A program made the position numbers and the translations under genes. A stretch of DNA of 64,000 nt, from the NCBI GenBank assembly GCA_905331475.1, contig CAJNYU010000369.1, forward strand, positions 1-64,000. Reading direction: 5' to 3'. Each line of letters starts with the position of its first letter. Position 1 is the stretch's first letter. Shown piece after piece: positions 1-11,542 of this stretch. Below the pieces are notes generated by a model. The model worked only from the letters and a program-made list of their open reading frames with translations, was not told the DNA's origin and did not search any database. This stretch comes from Rotaria socialis (lineage: Eukaryota > Rotifera > Eurotatoria > Philodinida > Philodinidae).

Positions 1-1541
1 ACAAGAGGGGCAAAATGCTGCGTAAACTGGCACCAACGTCTATAGCAGCAGCAGAAATTGATGGTTTAACCATTCATTCATTTTTAGGCGAAAGTCGTAA
101 AAATTCCAAAAAGAAGCAAACACGAACATTCAGACCTGGCGATACGAAGTTGGAAAATGAATGGCGTCATGCTAAATATTTGATAATCCATGAGATCAGT
201 ATGGTAGGACTCAGTCTATTAGCTCGTCTCAATCGTATAGTGACAACAGCAAAGCATATAAATTCAGAGATTTCTTTTGGTGGTGTAAATGTGATTTTTT
301 TTTGGGGACTATCTGCAATATTTTCCAGCGTTGGATAGACCTCTCCATCACACCTGTGCATCGTCTGAACAAATTACGGAACGTCAAATAGATATGCAAT
401 GTGCAGAGAAACTTATATCTCAATTGAATTGCGTAGTTGAATTGAGTCAGCAAATGCGAACCGAAGACCCCCGATATTTGGAGCTTTTAAACAGATTGAG
501 AAGTGGAAATCAACAATTGAAGATTATCAACTTCTTTCCACACGTATTGTTAGGAATCCAAAGCTACCAGCATCTTTGCGACAGAAGCCATGGAATGAAG
601 TAGGTTTGGTCAGTATTTTTTTCTATATGTAATCGTACATTCTTTAACAGGCTCCAATACTCGTTTTTCGAAACACACTTCGCACTCAAATTAACAATCG
701 AGCTGTGTTAAATAAAGCAATGGAAATGGGACTTCGACCAATGGAGTGTGCTGCTCAAGATTATTTTCATGGAAAGATTATAGACGACTTACGGTTACGC
801 AAAACGATTCTTGAATTACCTGACAACAAAACGGAACATCTTCCAGGCTATTTACCTCTTGTACCTGAGATGCCAGTTTTACTTACAGAAAACGTGGCTA
901 CAGAGCTTGGACTCTCCAATGGTACACGTGGAATATTCCATCAACTTGTATACAAAGAATCTTCAGCGGATATTCAATTTCAAGACAAGAATTTTCCAAC
1001 AAATACCAAGTTTATCGCTCAACCAAAATACGCCTTAGTAGAACTTCCCAATTTCAAACTTGATTCTGAACTGGTTGAACTTCAAACCAAGAGCATTCCC
1101 ATATCAATCAGTGAACAAACATTTCTGTTTGATGTTAAGGAGCTTCTTGCGGAAAATGTTGCGAAAGCCGCAAAAATTAACAAAAAAACCACAAAAATCT
1201 CAATCAAGCGTAAAGCGCTTCCTTTAATTCCGGCCTACAGCATGACAACACATAAGAGTCAAGGCCAAACGCTTGGGAAAATTATCATTGATCTGGTCAT
1301 GCCGCCCGGTTCAGTCGAAGTCGCATCTGTTTACGTTCCACCATCACGAGTGAAACGGTTGGATGATTTACTGATCATACGTCCTTTTGAATTCGCAGCT
1401 CTTCAAGTGAAATCATCAACAGCGCAGCGCGAAGAGCTCATAAGATTGTATAGAATCGCAAAAACTACTCCAAAACGTTTTCCAATATCTATGTACAACA
1501 AACCTATTTTTAACAATTACACGATTTTCGAGCTAACTTGA
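1..1541 (+). pseudogene. Helitron helicase (Pif1-like), 3' part, frame-broken
   Basis: Rolling-circle transposon helicase domain, cut by the left window edge. In order it shows FRPGD, then YLIIHEISM (the Walker B motif, where Asp has become His), a degenerate motif III (expected FFGDYLQYSPVLD), TEHLPGYLPL, TELGLSNG, motif V with TTHKSQGQTLG, and motif VI with PPSRVKRLDDLL. There are frameshifts at a T-run near 300 and near 510. A GT..AG gap at about 598-650 matches an intron at the same place in the second Helitron copy at 25.8 kb. The last ORF (705-1541) is intact for 278 residues. The lesions and the lost catalytic Asp indicate a dead copy. Family assignment is firm; the 5' Rep part lies outside the window. 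Confidence 0.88.
598..650 (+). other. Intron in Helitron helicase
   Basis: The segment runs GTAGGT to TTAACAG and joins the exon ending PWNE(V) to one starting (A)PILVFRNTLRTQ. The other Helitron copy has a gap at the same protein position (about 25,757-25,812), ending in TGTAATAG. The intron therefore predates the divergence of the two copies. Confidence 0.5.
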
Positions 1542-2338
1542 CAGCTAAAAAATATTGATTATGTCTTGCATGCTTAATTTGTCTTCAATTGATTATCATA
1601 TTCTACTAATATTTAGTAAAACGTGTGTGATTCACCTCTTGAAATAAAAGCTGCATAACCTATACATCCTACATCCAGTCAGAAACATTCGATCGCAACA
1701 ATACCTCGGACAACATACTAACATGTCACAGTATATGACATCATAGTTTGCAAGAATACATGAATTTCGCTGTATTCCATAAATATTTATAAAACGTATG
1801 CGATTCTTCAACAGATAGACTTTTGAAACCTTCGGCCAACCCTTATAAAAATCTAATTTTTTTGTAAAATAGTCTCTCTCTCTCTCCTAAAAAAAGCAAA
1901 AAGCAGATTTCAAAAATCTGACAACGCCATCGTGTTCCTTGACCCCGATTACCTTCGGTCAAACCTATCCCTACAGATTTTGTTTGAGGTTAGTTAAGTT
2001 TATTCATCTGCTTTCCTATTGAACGAACGAACGAAACAACTCATTTCGGCATAAGACCCTCCTTTCAGTAGAGGAAACAAACGATAGTTCAAGTTGATTC
2101 TTCAGCATTACCAAATCAAGCTGTATATAATAATGGTAAGCGCCGTTAACAACACAATCACAACAGCATCGTTCGACAAAAAGAAGTCGTATATAAACAT
2201 TTATGTTTTCTCTGTTTTAGCATATTTTAATTAGCACTTGATTACTCAATCTTATGGGTTTTATCTTTCTTTAAAGTAAACTATGGAAATAACTACGCAA
2301 TGCTATAGTTTCTACTGTTTTTCTCGTATATATTGAGC
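1542..2338. other. Intergenic, no gene seen
   Basis: Sequence between the Helitron and the next transposon. It holds a short TC microsatellite near 1871-1887 and no ORF or motif that I recognise. The Helitron 3' terminus (hairpin plus CTRR) should lie here, but I could not place it with confidence. Confidence 0.4.
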
Positions 2339-2346
2339 GGTTTATA
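2339..2346. repeat. Left target-site duplication GGTTTATA
   Basis: An 8-mer immediately outside the left CAAGGGG terminus. It matches GATTTATA at 8517-8524 except for one base. Confidence 0.75.
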
Positions 2347-2359
2347 CAAGGGGGGAAAA

Positions 2360-2425
2360 GTTGATTGTCTGATTGCCTAGATTGTCATTGATTGTCATTG
2401 ATTGTCATTTGATTGTCGATGATTT
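2360..2425. repeat. Subterminal 10-bp array, left end
   Basis: Successive units of GATTGTCATT, repeated about three times exactly with diverged neighbours. Such arrays near transposon ends are often transposase-binding sites. That role is inferred here. Confidence 0.75.
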
Positions 2426-2696
2426 TTATATTTAAAAATAGCGGAAACAGTTTTTTTCTTACTTATTTCAAACATTCATCTCTCAATATTATGAAAATAC
2501 TTGATTTTAACGATGAAATTCGTTATTAGTCTAGTGAAATTAGCAATGTAGTGATTATATAAAGAATGACAATTTTTTGCGAGAAAAATATGAAAAGCAG
2601 CTAAAATCTGATTTAGTCTGTTTAAATAATTTTTCAGAAATATATTGCATGTAGTAGTTCACTATGACAAAGTTCGGATTGAGAAAAAAGCAACAA

Positions 2697-5600
2697 TTAG
2701 CTCTGTTTATTAGTCATAACACGTTTCAAACGATCCGATGACAAAGTCGGCTTATCATTTGAAAGTAGCCATACGACTGTTTGTTTGTGCAGATACTTTT
2801 TCGTGCCGTTGATATTGAGAACAAAAGATGACTTTGCCAAGTTGGGGTTGATAGAATCAAAAACTCGCATTCCTTGATATGTCATCCCACTGACATTCAA
2901 AACGTTATTCGATAAATCTTCATCATCTCGAATTGAATCATCATCGTCTGATTCATCTTCAAATGTATTTTCTTCTTCGTCCTCAATACCATCACCTGAA
3001 TCTGATGACAAATCTGTTTCATTTTCAGACGGGATGGAATAGTCAACTATTTGTAATTTTTGCAGTTGAAGACGGGTTATTCGAGACAATTCATCCAAAC
3101 TTGGAATGTCATTACGATGATAGATATTTACCTCGCACATAACGCGGGGAGCATCCGAATAGGCTTGCAAAATAGATGCTTCTATCATTTCAATTTTCAG
3201 TGGCATGTCTGAAGATGTATTTTGTCCAGTGTGGACAATTTTAGAATGTTTATGATGGCTTGGAACGAGAAAATTAGCATCAGATCTGGTAGTATGATCA
3301 TTGTTGTTTCGGTATTTAATTGAATGAAGGTACGATAACTTTTTTAAACGCTGTATAAATTGTTCGATAGTGAAGTTAACAATGGATGAAAATGGTCCTG
3401 ACATAGATCGACATAAACGAAACTCTCTTTCACAAGATTGAGAGTTAAATAAAGATACATTCAGACATTCTTCTGGTAATTGGCATTGTATAACCAATAA
3501 TGCGATATATGCCAGCGTATGACTATTGATTTCGATTGAGAATAGAGCTGAATGAGTCATGAAGTATTGTCGTTTTGTACTTGTTCTGATGTTCTGTTTT
3601 ATATAATTGCGTTGATTAAGAATAGAATCAAGTTCATTTTTCGTTGTTTTAGTAAACCAGGTATACCAAAATCGAACTATGAATACATTTAGCCAAGCGT
3701 AATATATACGATCAATATATTTTGTTTCAGTAGATATGAAAGCTAATCGAATATTTCGAATTATCTGCAACAATTAGAAAAAGTGTAAAATGTTTTGGGT
3801 AGTTTTCTTGACATCCGTTTAGAAATATCAAAATAAGATTGAGACTAAATTTTAAAGGAATCGAACGGTCTGATTTTTAAGATTTGTTAGACTTACGTAG
3901 AGTGCTGAACTTTTTCGCCTATTGTGCCTCAGTGATAACTATTCGAAAACTGTTTTGGCTATATTAGAAAATATATTATCTACATCTGTCATCTACATTT
4001 GAATCCTTCAACACGAATTGCGCTTGACTGAGTTTTATTTTTTGAAATGTATTGTAGATTTAAATTCATAATATTGATGATGAATATCATTATAAAATAT
4101 TGACGTTTCTTGTCAGCACATCAGGATAGAAAAGCTAGGGTTCATATATCTCTGGTAACACAAATCAAATTACTTAATAATTCGTTAGTATAATATTTAA
4201 ATTTTTTAATAACCGCCGTTTCCAGCATTATTCGAGAAAAAAACTACCGAACAATATATTATACTTGCTGCAACTTCTAAAAATACGCTGGTAGTGCGCC
4301 TTTTTACTTCCCATGTAACCTTAATAGAACTATTCATTTTTGATTGGGAAGTTTACGCAGAAAAATATAAATCTGAAAACTAACCCAACACAAACAAAAT
4401 CGTACACTAAGAAACACATTTTTTTCTTTGTTTAAATTCTTTCATAAGTTTTCGTTATGAAACCATTATATATGTCTTGGCGAAAGAAAAGTTATCAATA
4501 TTGTTTTAGGATAAGAATTAGACGAGTTAAAAAGCAGAAAACTTTTTAAAATCTACTTTAATTGTTTTAGTAAACATACTTGAAGATAAATTTGTGTAGC
4601 CCTTGAACTAGGCACCGATGTGAGAGCATTGAAAGCAGCTTCACTTGATATCTTCTCACACGATTGATAGTTTTGCCGGTCTTTTGGTATAATATCCGAC
4701 TTCACCAAATTATGAGACATTTTTAATGATGATTTAATCAGTTGGAGAAGATGATCAACAGTTACGGCCTGATCACCTATCAACATTGTTGTTGTAGAAG
4801 ATAACATCCGATTCCGCAATTTTGTACATATATGAACGCTATCCTGAAAGAATAATGTAAGTTGTTTGTTTCTCATGTAAAACCATGACCAGGACTACAG
4901 ATTAACATGACACTAGCTGAGTAAGAAGTATTAGAACTTAAAATATTTAACTCACTTGAGGAATGTCAACGTGAAAGGCATTCTCTTGTTGGTGAAATTG
5001 CTGCTTTGGCATATTCGAAAAAAATCCCATCAGAAGACTCATTGATCGCAAATAACGTGAGTCGCAATCGGTTGCGAAACCAACTAATGTTGCTCCATTT
5101 TTTGTGCATTCATTGACTATATTAACCCATCGAAGTACGATGTCTTGTGCTGTAAAACAATTATCCGTACCATAAGCCGATAAAATAAATGGTGCGCAAG
5201 AATCAGAAGTAGATGTAGCAGGTTGTCGTGCCGATATTGATGGCACACTTCGATGATTCTCCTTCCTTCTCTTTCTGTTCTCTTTCCATTGTTCTAATGT
5301 ATCTCTCTTCTATCTCTCTCCTATATATACGTGCGTTTTGTATGAAGTTGTTACACTCTGGAGATGTCAGATGACACAATACACCATCATGCCGACGGGC
5401 ATAGGCGACACTCTCTAGTTTTGTCGTTACACTCTGGATAACTTTAAGTAGTCTAATAAACATCTTTGCCGAGGGTGGCACAAGCTACTCCAATCCAGTT
5501 GTTCGTTACAGTTGTATCATGTAAGCATTAAGAAGATGAGGCATACTGACAGTACAAAACCAATGTTGAAGTTCCGCAAATGATTCAGTAGAAAAAGTAT

Positions 5601-6410
5601 TAATTTGCGGCAAGCCTCCTTTTAGTGGAGGTACAAATCCAGTAAAATTATTTGACCGTGTATTATACGTTATTTTTGGTATAACTGAAGTGCAATCTTC
5701 AGCAGCGTAAACGAACTTCAAGTTTTTTGATGAAATATAATGAGACATAACATTATATCTAAATTCACCTTCTTGAAAATAGTTTGTACTGGCATCGATC
5801 AAAGCTTGAATGACAGTCAAACTTGGAAGAAAACCTGGTATATTAAGACGGACGAACTCATAGACGTTACGACCACCAAGAATGAATACACAAGAGGCAA
5901 ATTCACGTATAGAAGAACTATAATCATAACGATATTTTGCACGATCATGATTCATAATTATAGTCTCGATCACTGTACGTTTGAAGTGAAAACAAAAGTC
6001 ATTTGCTTCTGATAAATCATGCATAAAAAACGTAATATTCGTCGAATAATAGGATATCGATCGAGAAGTGCAGCAGAAATAATGAAATCCTTAGATGTTT
6101 GTAAATTTTTGTGCTGTTGAAACGTTTTTAAAGATTGAATGAAATTATTAGCTTGAATGGAAAGACCAGCTTTTACTTTGAAGCTTCCGTCATTAAGGGT
6201 AATTCCAACCTTCTTCTTGATTGCTACGAGATCAGATGAGTCATGATGAAAGAAAGCAAAAACGTCTTGAATACCAAGAAAACAATCAGCAGAATTCATC
6301 TCTAGATACTGCATGATTTCTACCATAGTATTACCACATTTTTGTTGTACAAGTTGAAAAAAACTTTCACCTTGAAGTTCGAAAACATCAGCTGGTAAAG
6401 GCGGAGCCAT
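2697..6410 (-). pseudogene. Transposase candidate, multi-exon, P-element-like
   Basis: Likely transposase of the surrounding 6.2 kb element. Exon 1 starts at ATG 6410 and is broken by one frameshift in a T-run near 6020, continuing to about 5508. It contains GGRNVYEFVRLNIPGFLPS and EFRYNVM..EDCTSVI. The next exon (5246-4956) has FILSAYGTDN and ATDCDSRYLRSM. A GTGAGT..TTTCAG intron leads to 4843-4580, where PQ joins DSVHICTKLRNRMLS. A GTATGT donor at 4579 leads over an 815-nt intron to 3764-2697, with DRIYYAW, LFNSQSCEREFR, a long acidic stretch and a C-terminal KYLHKQ..LSSDRLKRV. D-x-VHI-x-TKLRN and SQSCE..FR resemble P-element blocks (D-P-H..K..RN and the later Glu). 5250-5480 holds an unexplained charged insert. 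I do not know a formal family name. The frameshift suggests a dead copy. Confidence 0.6.
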
Positions 6411-6775
6411 AAACGATTTTTTACGAACAAATTAGACTGTATGATAATTAGTTGCGATATTGGAACCTGGAAAAGCAATTAGTTGACTTTGCATTAAAAA
6501 TGTTCATCGTGAAACAATGATAGAAATAATCAATATATATGTTGTTTCGAGATTAACATATTAACTCTAGATGTGCACGTCATGAATAAATAATACATAA
6601 AAATGAAAATAAAAAGTTGTACAGAGAAGTCAAAATTAAAAGCTATAAAATAAAAAAAAATCTTCACCAACGAAATAGGTTTTCAAATAAATCGTCTCTT
6701 TTTTTATTTAGAAGTATTAGAAGAAGAATCAGTAGGACGTTTACTATTGCGTGACGTAGTAACAGTAGAAGAAAA

Positions 6776-8139
6776 TTAATTTTGATATGAAGTCGATATA
6801 GATAAATTTGAGTTTGCTGTGGTCGTTGATAATGAGTCATTGTCATTTACTTCAATTGTGCTTGTGTTGCGGCCCTCAGCTCGATGTTGTTTTTCAATGA
6901 TCATTGAGCATTTGCTTGATTTAAAATGTCGATAAACATTAGAAAACTGAAACAAGAGATTCTCTTCATATAGGAGGATTTACTGTGAGAGATTAAATTA
7001 TTAATTCTTTGGAGAAACAAACATGATAATTAAAATTTTAATCAGACAGTATAACTTATAATTTATAAAAGACATTCAGGGATGACCATTAATATAAATA
7101 AGAACTAAATTTTCTATTATGACTGAACTCATGAGATATACAATAAAATAAAAGTTATCGTTTTTAAATAAATTCTTGTTTTAATTGGACTATCTATGAA
7201 AACAGTTTTAAAAAAGATGTTTCTGGTTGAAAGAAAATATTGTGGCGCGATATATTCATTGGTTGAAACCGAAAAATAAATTTATTGGCTATTATTTATT
7301 TTGCTCGAGAAAATCTATCAACTCAATCTTCTTTTTAAAAGATCACTCCCATGAATTTCTATTGAATGTGAAAAAATCAGATATTTTATGAAATATTAAA
7401 GAGAAGAAAAACACATATTTCTTACCATAAGAACACCCTGTTTTTGACCTATGGCACTTGTAGTACCACATTTACAGCGTACAATAATACCATCCTGATT
7501 GTTGTTCAATTCAACTTGAAAGTCGCTTCCTTCATTGAAATCGATATTGATCAAAGAAAGTTTATCCTTATTATGTTTAAACCATTCAATAATAGTGTTT
7601 GAGATTCGACTTTTAATTTCATTTGCAAGAACATGTGTTGCCGGTGGTGAAACAGTTAGGTATGAATTAGGCAAAGCATTAAAAGTAGACTGGTGAATCG
7701 AAGAATTACCTAGAACTACAGTCGTTGGTGATAAATTGTTCGAAATGATGTTGGGTGTTGATGAAACAGAAGAAATCGTAATTGATTGGCGTCGTTTAGA
7801 TTGTTTAATAAGCTCTTCTTGTTTGTTTTTAAATAGTTTGGTGAGATGCATAATAGATGATTCGATGTCTGGAAGGAGATAAATAGAACCGTTGCTCAAA
7901 GTAATGCACATGTTCTTTTTAAGATCAATAAGTTCATCTGATTCAAGATGAAGGATAGCAGTTACATCTTGACAGCCAAGAAGCGAATCAACACTATTGC
8001 ATTCTTGAAAAGAGAGCAGTTCAGCAACTTTTTTCCCTGCAAATTACCGAATAAAATCATAAAAATTTTCATCACGAAGATCCATAATATTGAATGGCAG
8101 AAATTTTGTATTTAAATTTGAATGTTTCGAGGGAGACAT
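6776..8139 (-). pseudogene. Truncated paralog: shared N-domain plus zinc finger
   Basis: Second minus-strand gene of the same transposon, upstream of the transposase candidate. ATG 8139 opens a frame that aligns without gaps to the start of the transposase candidate (LPFNIMDLRDENFY against LPADVFELQGESFF; SVDSLLGCQDVTAILH against SADCFLGIQDVFAFFH). A TAA at 8044-8046 sits where the paralog has Gln, so it is a nonsense change. The frame continues to a GTAAGA donor at 7427. The acceptor TTTCAG ends at 6947, and the second exon begins FSNVYRHFKSSKC and stops near 6776. Together CKCG plus YRHF..KC make a C-x-C..H-x5-C zinc-finger pattern. It lacks the catalytic part. It could be an accessory DNA-binding protein or the fossil of a second transposase copy. 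Confidence 0.6.
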
Positions 8140-8424
8140 GAAGAAAAACAAAGATGTACAACGATGAGACTGTTCCTTAACGAACGAATAGATGGAAATG
8201 AAGTTAAACGAATACAGAGAAACATTTCTTTTCTCTCTTCAACACGCAACCACGTGCATGCACAATAAGAGAATGATATCCAGGTGGTTTTTCGACTGTA
8301 TACTGTTCAACGTATCCACTCTACGTGTTAATAACTTGTATGTCAATATATATCACATTAATATAACATTTTAAGATGAATAATAGAAACGAAACACCAG
8401 AGATTTCTGTGTTTCGGCAAGCAA

Positions 8425-8500
8425 TCACTTGATTCCCAATGATTGCCAATGATTTATAATGATTTACAATGATTTACAATGATTGCTTTGATTGCAATCA
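8425..8500. repeat. Subterminal 10-bp array, right end
   Basis: Units of AATGATTTAC and AATGATTGCC, in inverted orientation relative to the GATTGTCATT units of the left end. The period is again 10 bp. Confidence 0.72.
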
Positions 8501-8516
8501 GCTTTTTCCCACCTTG

Positions 8517-8524
8517 GATTTATA
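8517..8524. repeat. Right target-site duplication GATTTATA
   Basis: An 8-mer immediately outside the right terminus, partner of 2339-2346. Confidence 0.75.
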
Positions 8525-8619
8525 ATATATTATTGATTGCCAAAAACAAAATAATTTTTAGCTATTATCCACATTATGTGCTTACAGTTATATTGAAAAA
8601 TTTTAAGCGTTTAAGCACG

Positions 8620-8718
8620 TTGAAGTATTGAAAGTACTTGAGGTAGTTTAAAGTGGCTTAAAGTAGTTTAAAGTAGCATAAAGTACTTCAAGTACAAAAG
8701 TCTGCCATTTTCCCCTTG
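8620..8718. mobile_element. Right end of a CAAGGGG-type MITE, left part missing
   Basis: Reverse-complemented, the end reads CAAGGGGAAAATGGCAGAC followed by TTTTGTACTTGAAGTACTTT, nearly the same as the left end of the MITE at 15485. The subterminal array has about 10-bp units (GTAGTTTAAA, GTGGCTTAAA, GTAGCATAAA). I found no matching left end, so it is truncated or was split by later events. It abuts integrase coding sequence on its right. Confidence 0.7.
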
Positions 8719-8720
8719 CG

Positions 8721-9233
8721 ATTAAGTCACAATTATGTAAATTACAAGGCTTGAATCAAAACAATTGTGATCAATTTTTATTATCAACTAGTTATGCATA
8801 CAATATTGGTCAATATCGAGCTATCAAATATTCAGCATATCAACTAATCTTTGGAAAAGAAATTACGTTACCATATTCTACCAGTCAACCTATGATTTGA
8901 TTTAAAAGATCAAATGACTACTATTATCAGTTTCGTAAATATCGTTCGCATATTATCGACCAAGTCCGGACGAACATCCGACAACAGCAACAACAACAAT
9001 TAAGTTAACAATGTTATGGCGAACATCGACAAAATATTCATTTTAATGTAGGACAATTAATACTGGCCAAACCGGCTGTATGGTATGATAAAATGCAAGC
9101 AATATTTGAAGAACCATATCGTGTAATTAGTGTTTGTGGACCAGTCACATGCGAAATTCAACTAGAACACTCGCTTTATGTTAGACAAGTACATGAGAAT
9201 ATAATGAAACCAATATTTGAACCACAAGATTAA
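8721..9233 (+). pseudogene. Ty3/gypsy integrase C-terminal remnant
   Basis: The frame read from 8721 gives IKSQLCKLQGLNQNNCDQF, AYNIGQYRAIKYSAYQLIFG, then HFNVGQLILAK, MQAIFEEPYRVISVCGPV and HENIMKPIFEPQD, ending at TAA 9231-9233. This is the end of a retrotransposon integrase (the AYN..H/Y..TK.SPYEL.FG region followed by the barrel-like tail with the EPYRVI block). Two in-frame stops (after QPMI and QQLS) kill it. The 5' side is cut exactly at the MITE end at 8718. Confidence 0.85.
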
Positions 9234-9398
9234 ATAAAAACTTTACTTGATCGTGTTCGATGCGATTTAATCCGTATGAAAACAAAAGTCAATACATTCG
9301 TAACTAATACTGATTCTGATGTTCATCTTAAAGTATCATGCAATTTTTTGTTCCATTTTGTTTTATTGAACCCTCTATTTTTTCATTACTTTCACTGC

Positions 9399-11542
9399 CA
9401 AGGGGGAAAAGCGGCTCGTGGTGGCTTCTGATGGATTCTAGAATCCACCAGGAGCCGTAGATTCCACCAGGGTCCATAGAATCCACCAGAATCCATAGAA
9501 TCCATTTTGATTAGTGAATTTATATCAATATTTTAAATGATCTGTGGTCTGGTGGAACGGATTGGTGTCGTATCATACATTTGTTTCTGAGCTACACTTA
9601 CTACATACACACGCACTACGAATTAAGATTCTAATTTATTTCCAACTAAAAAACGCCAACTAAGAAATATGCAAAAGGATTTTGGGTTTAATGATAAAAA
9701 CATAATATAGATGTCACTAATTTTGTATGATTCACTGAGAAGGCTTAGCATGGTAGCGATGCATGTAATGAGTACTGTTTATGCAGGTAATCCTTGTGCT
9801 TTATTATCTTTAGATGAATCTTTATATTTGAGAAGTCTCCTAATCTAGTAGCTCATGGTGGTGCTGTCGTTGGCTTTTTACCAGCCAACCTTCCTTCCTT
9901 TTTAATTTATACATAATTAAGAAAATATTCATAATCAATAATAGTTTTTTGTTTCATTTGAAACCCGATCTAATTTTGTTCTATTTATCTCTTGTTTCAC
10001 AACGTTATAATTTGACGCAAAGTTATAGAAACGAACTTGGTGTTCAATCTCAAAAAATTGTAGATTACAACATCTTTTCAGTGAACACATCGCTTGTTGG
10101 TGTTGGTAAACTGTTTTTTTTCGATGAGAGAATAATCAAAATTTAATTGTTTGAAAAGTTATAGTATAAAAATTAAATCAAAGATTATCCGTAGAGATTT
10201 ATATTAAACTCGCGAAAAAATTCAACGATGTGAAAAAGAATGAAACTGTCACACACATTGATATTCTTTCTGATAGCTTATCCTTCTTCAAGACACGTTG
10301 CGATTGGCGTAACCTCAACCATGGTGACTCTTTTATACAAAAAAAAATAAAAACCCAATATATGTATTTTTTCTCACCATAAAATTGAAAATGCGTTATA
10401 TTTAAGTCAGATTTTATACGCAGAACGCGTGTGTATAATATAATGCATAAGTGTGTTGCATTGCCTAAGTTTTAGAAACGAACGCTTATTCACTGTTCAC
10501 CAGTCCACGGATCAAAACAATTTTCAGTTGCTAAAGAAAACAACGAGACTCGTATATGTCGGATCTATATGACTTTGATCGAGTTTTGAAAAAATTACGA
10601 AAGTGACCATGCATTTTGTTTACAGATCTAAATGGTCTATCTATCGTTTCTTGAATCTAAATGCTTAGAAAAAAACTTACAGATTTTATTGTACACAGAA
10701 AGAGAAGAGCTGAAGGATTCATTGTTCATATTATTCTATGACTGAGAATGTGTTACAATAGTCCTGAAAAAGATATTTAGCCTTTTTGTAATATAGACAA
10801 TATTGTTGGAAAAATAATATTATTTTGTTTCTATCGGTGACTTTGTCTGTGTATTGATTAATTCTTCATGCTAAATTGCAAAACTTCTAACAAGTACATA
10901 AATATGATTGGGTTTACAACGATCGGTTCAAATATATGAACTGACAGCTATGAACAAGTTTTGTTTCAAATATAGTAGGGAGTGCTAGCTATTGCAAAAA
11001 GTGAAAAAATACATGGATTATTGCTACTTACTACATAGTTAATAAATTCATCACTCTATCCCATATTCTTATGAAAAAAGATTCAAATTTCATGTTTTCA
11101 TGTGATTTACAAGTTATATTTTTAACCTTTCCCTTGACAGCTAAAAGAGTTGTTGGATAACCTTTTACAGGATGTTAATGATTACGAAACTTTATGTTGC
11201 GAAGACGAATATCATGCTAAGAAGCTACAATAGAAAACCTTAAAAAGCAGCTTTGTCTAACTGGATAAGCCATCATTTTCGACTAAAAAAAAGCAAGCGA
11301 CAGCAATAAGGAGTAGATACTGATCTTCACATATCTTCAAATATCCACTAAGACCATAGGAATCCACTGGAATCCAGCAGGATCCAGTAAAATCCAGTAA
11401 AATCCAGTAGAATCCAGTAAAATCCATAGAATCCACTAGGATCCACAGAATCCGTCAGAATCTACTAGGATCCATAGAATCCGCCAGAATCCATGAGGAG
11501 CCGCGAGATTCCAAGGAGCCACGAGCCGCTTTTCCCCCCTTG
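9399..11542. mobile_element. 2.14 kb non-autonomous TIR transposon, perfect 8-bp TSD
   Basis: The ends CAAGGGGGAAAAGCGGCTCG and its complement at 11542 form long terminal inverted repeats that continue through GTGG. The 8-mer TTCACTGC lies on both sides (9391-9398 and 11543-11550) without mismatch. Subterminal arrays of a 10-bp unit (CCAGTAAAAT, CCAGTAGAAT, AATCCACCAG) are present at both ends, about 9430-9505 and 11345-11515. I find no coding region in the interior. It shares its tip with the 2347-8516 element, so that element or a sister could supply transposase. Confidence 0.85.
11345..11515. repeat. Subterminal CCAGTAAAAT array (10-bp unit)
   Basis: Near-perfect tandem 10-bp units (CCAGTAAAAT, CCAGTAGAAT) that grade into CCATAGAATCCACTAGGAT variants toward the terminus. 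The mirror array lies at 9430-9505. Confidence 0.8.

Larger units (their letters stand above)
2347..8516. mobile_element. 6.17 kb TIR DNA transposon, 8-bp TSD, P-like
   Basis: The left end reads CAAGGGGGGAAAAGTTGATTG and the right end, reverse-complemented, reads CAAGGTGGGAAAAAGCTGATTG, so the two are imperfect terminal inverted repeats. Flanking 8-mers are GGTTTATA (2339-2346) and GATTTATA (8517-8524), one mismatch, which fits an 8-bp target site duplication. Both ends continue into subterminal arrays of about 10 bp per unit. The interior carries two minus-strand genes that share an N-terminal domain, the transposase candidate (2697-6410) and a zinc-finger paralog (6776-8139). An 8-bp duplication is known for hAT, P and KDZ transposons. 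The protein has P-element-like blocks, so I favour a P-related superfamily, as inference. The two termini and the TSD are read directly. Confidence 0.82.

Noticed and set aside
4118-4400. Missing exon in the 815-nt intron of the transposase candidate
   Set aside because: YLQ joins IIRNIRLAF in frame at canonical sites and no extra block is needed. The length alone is not evidence.
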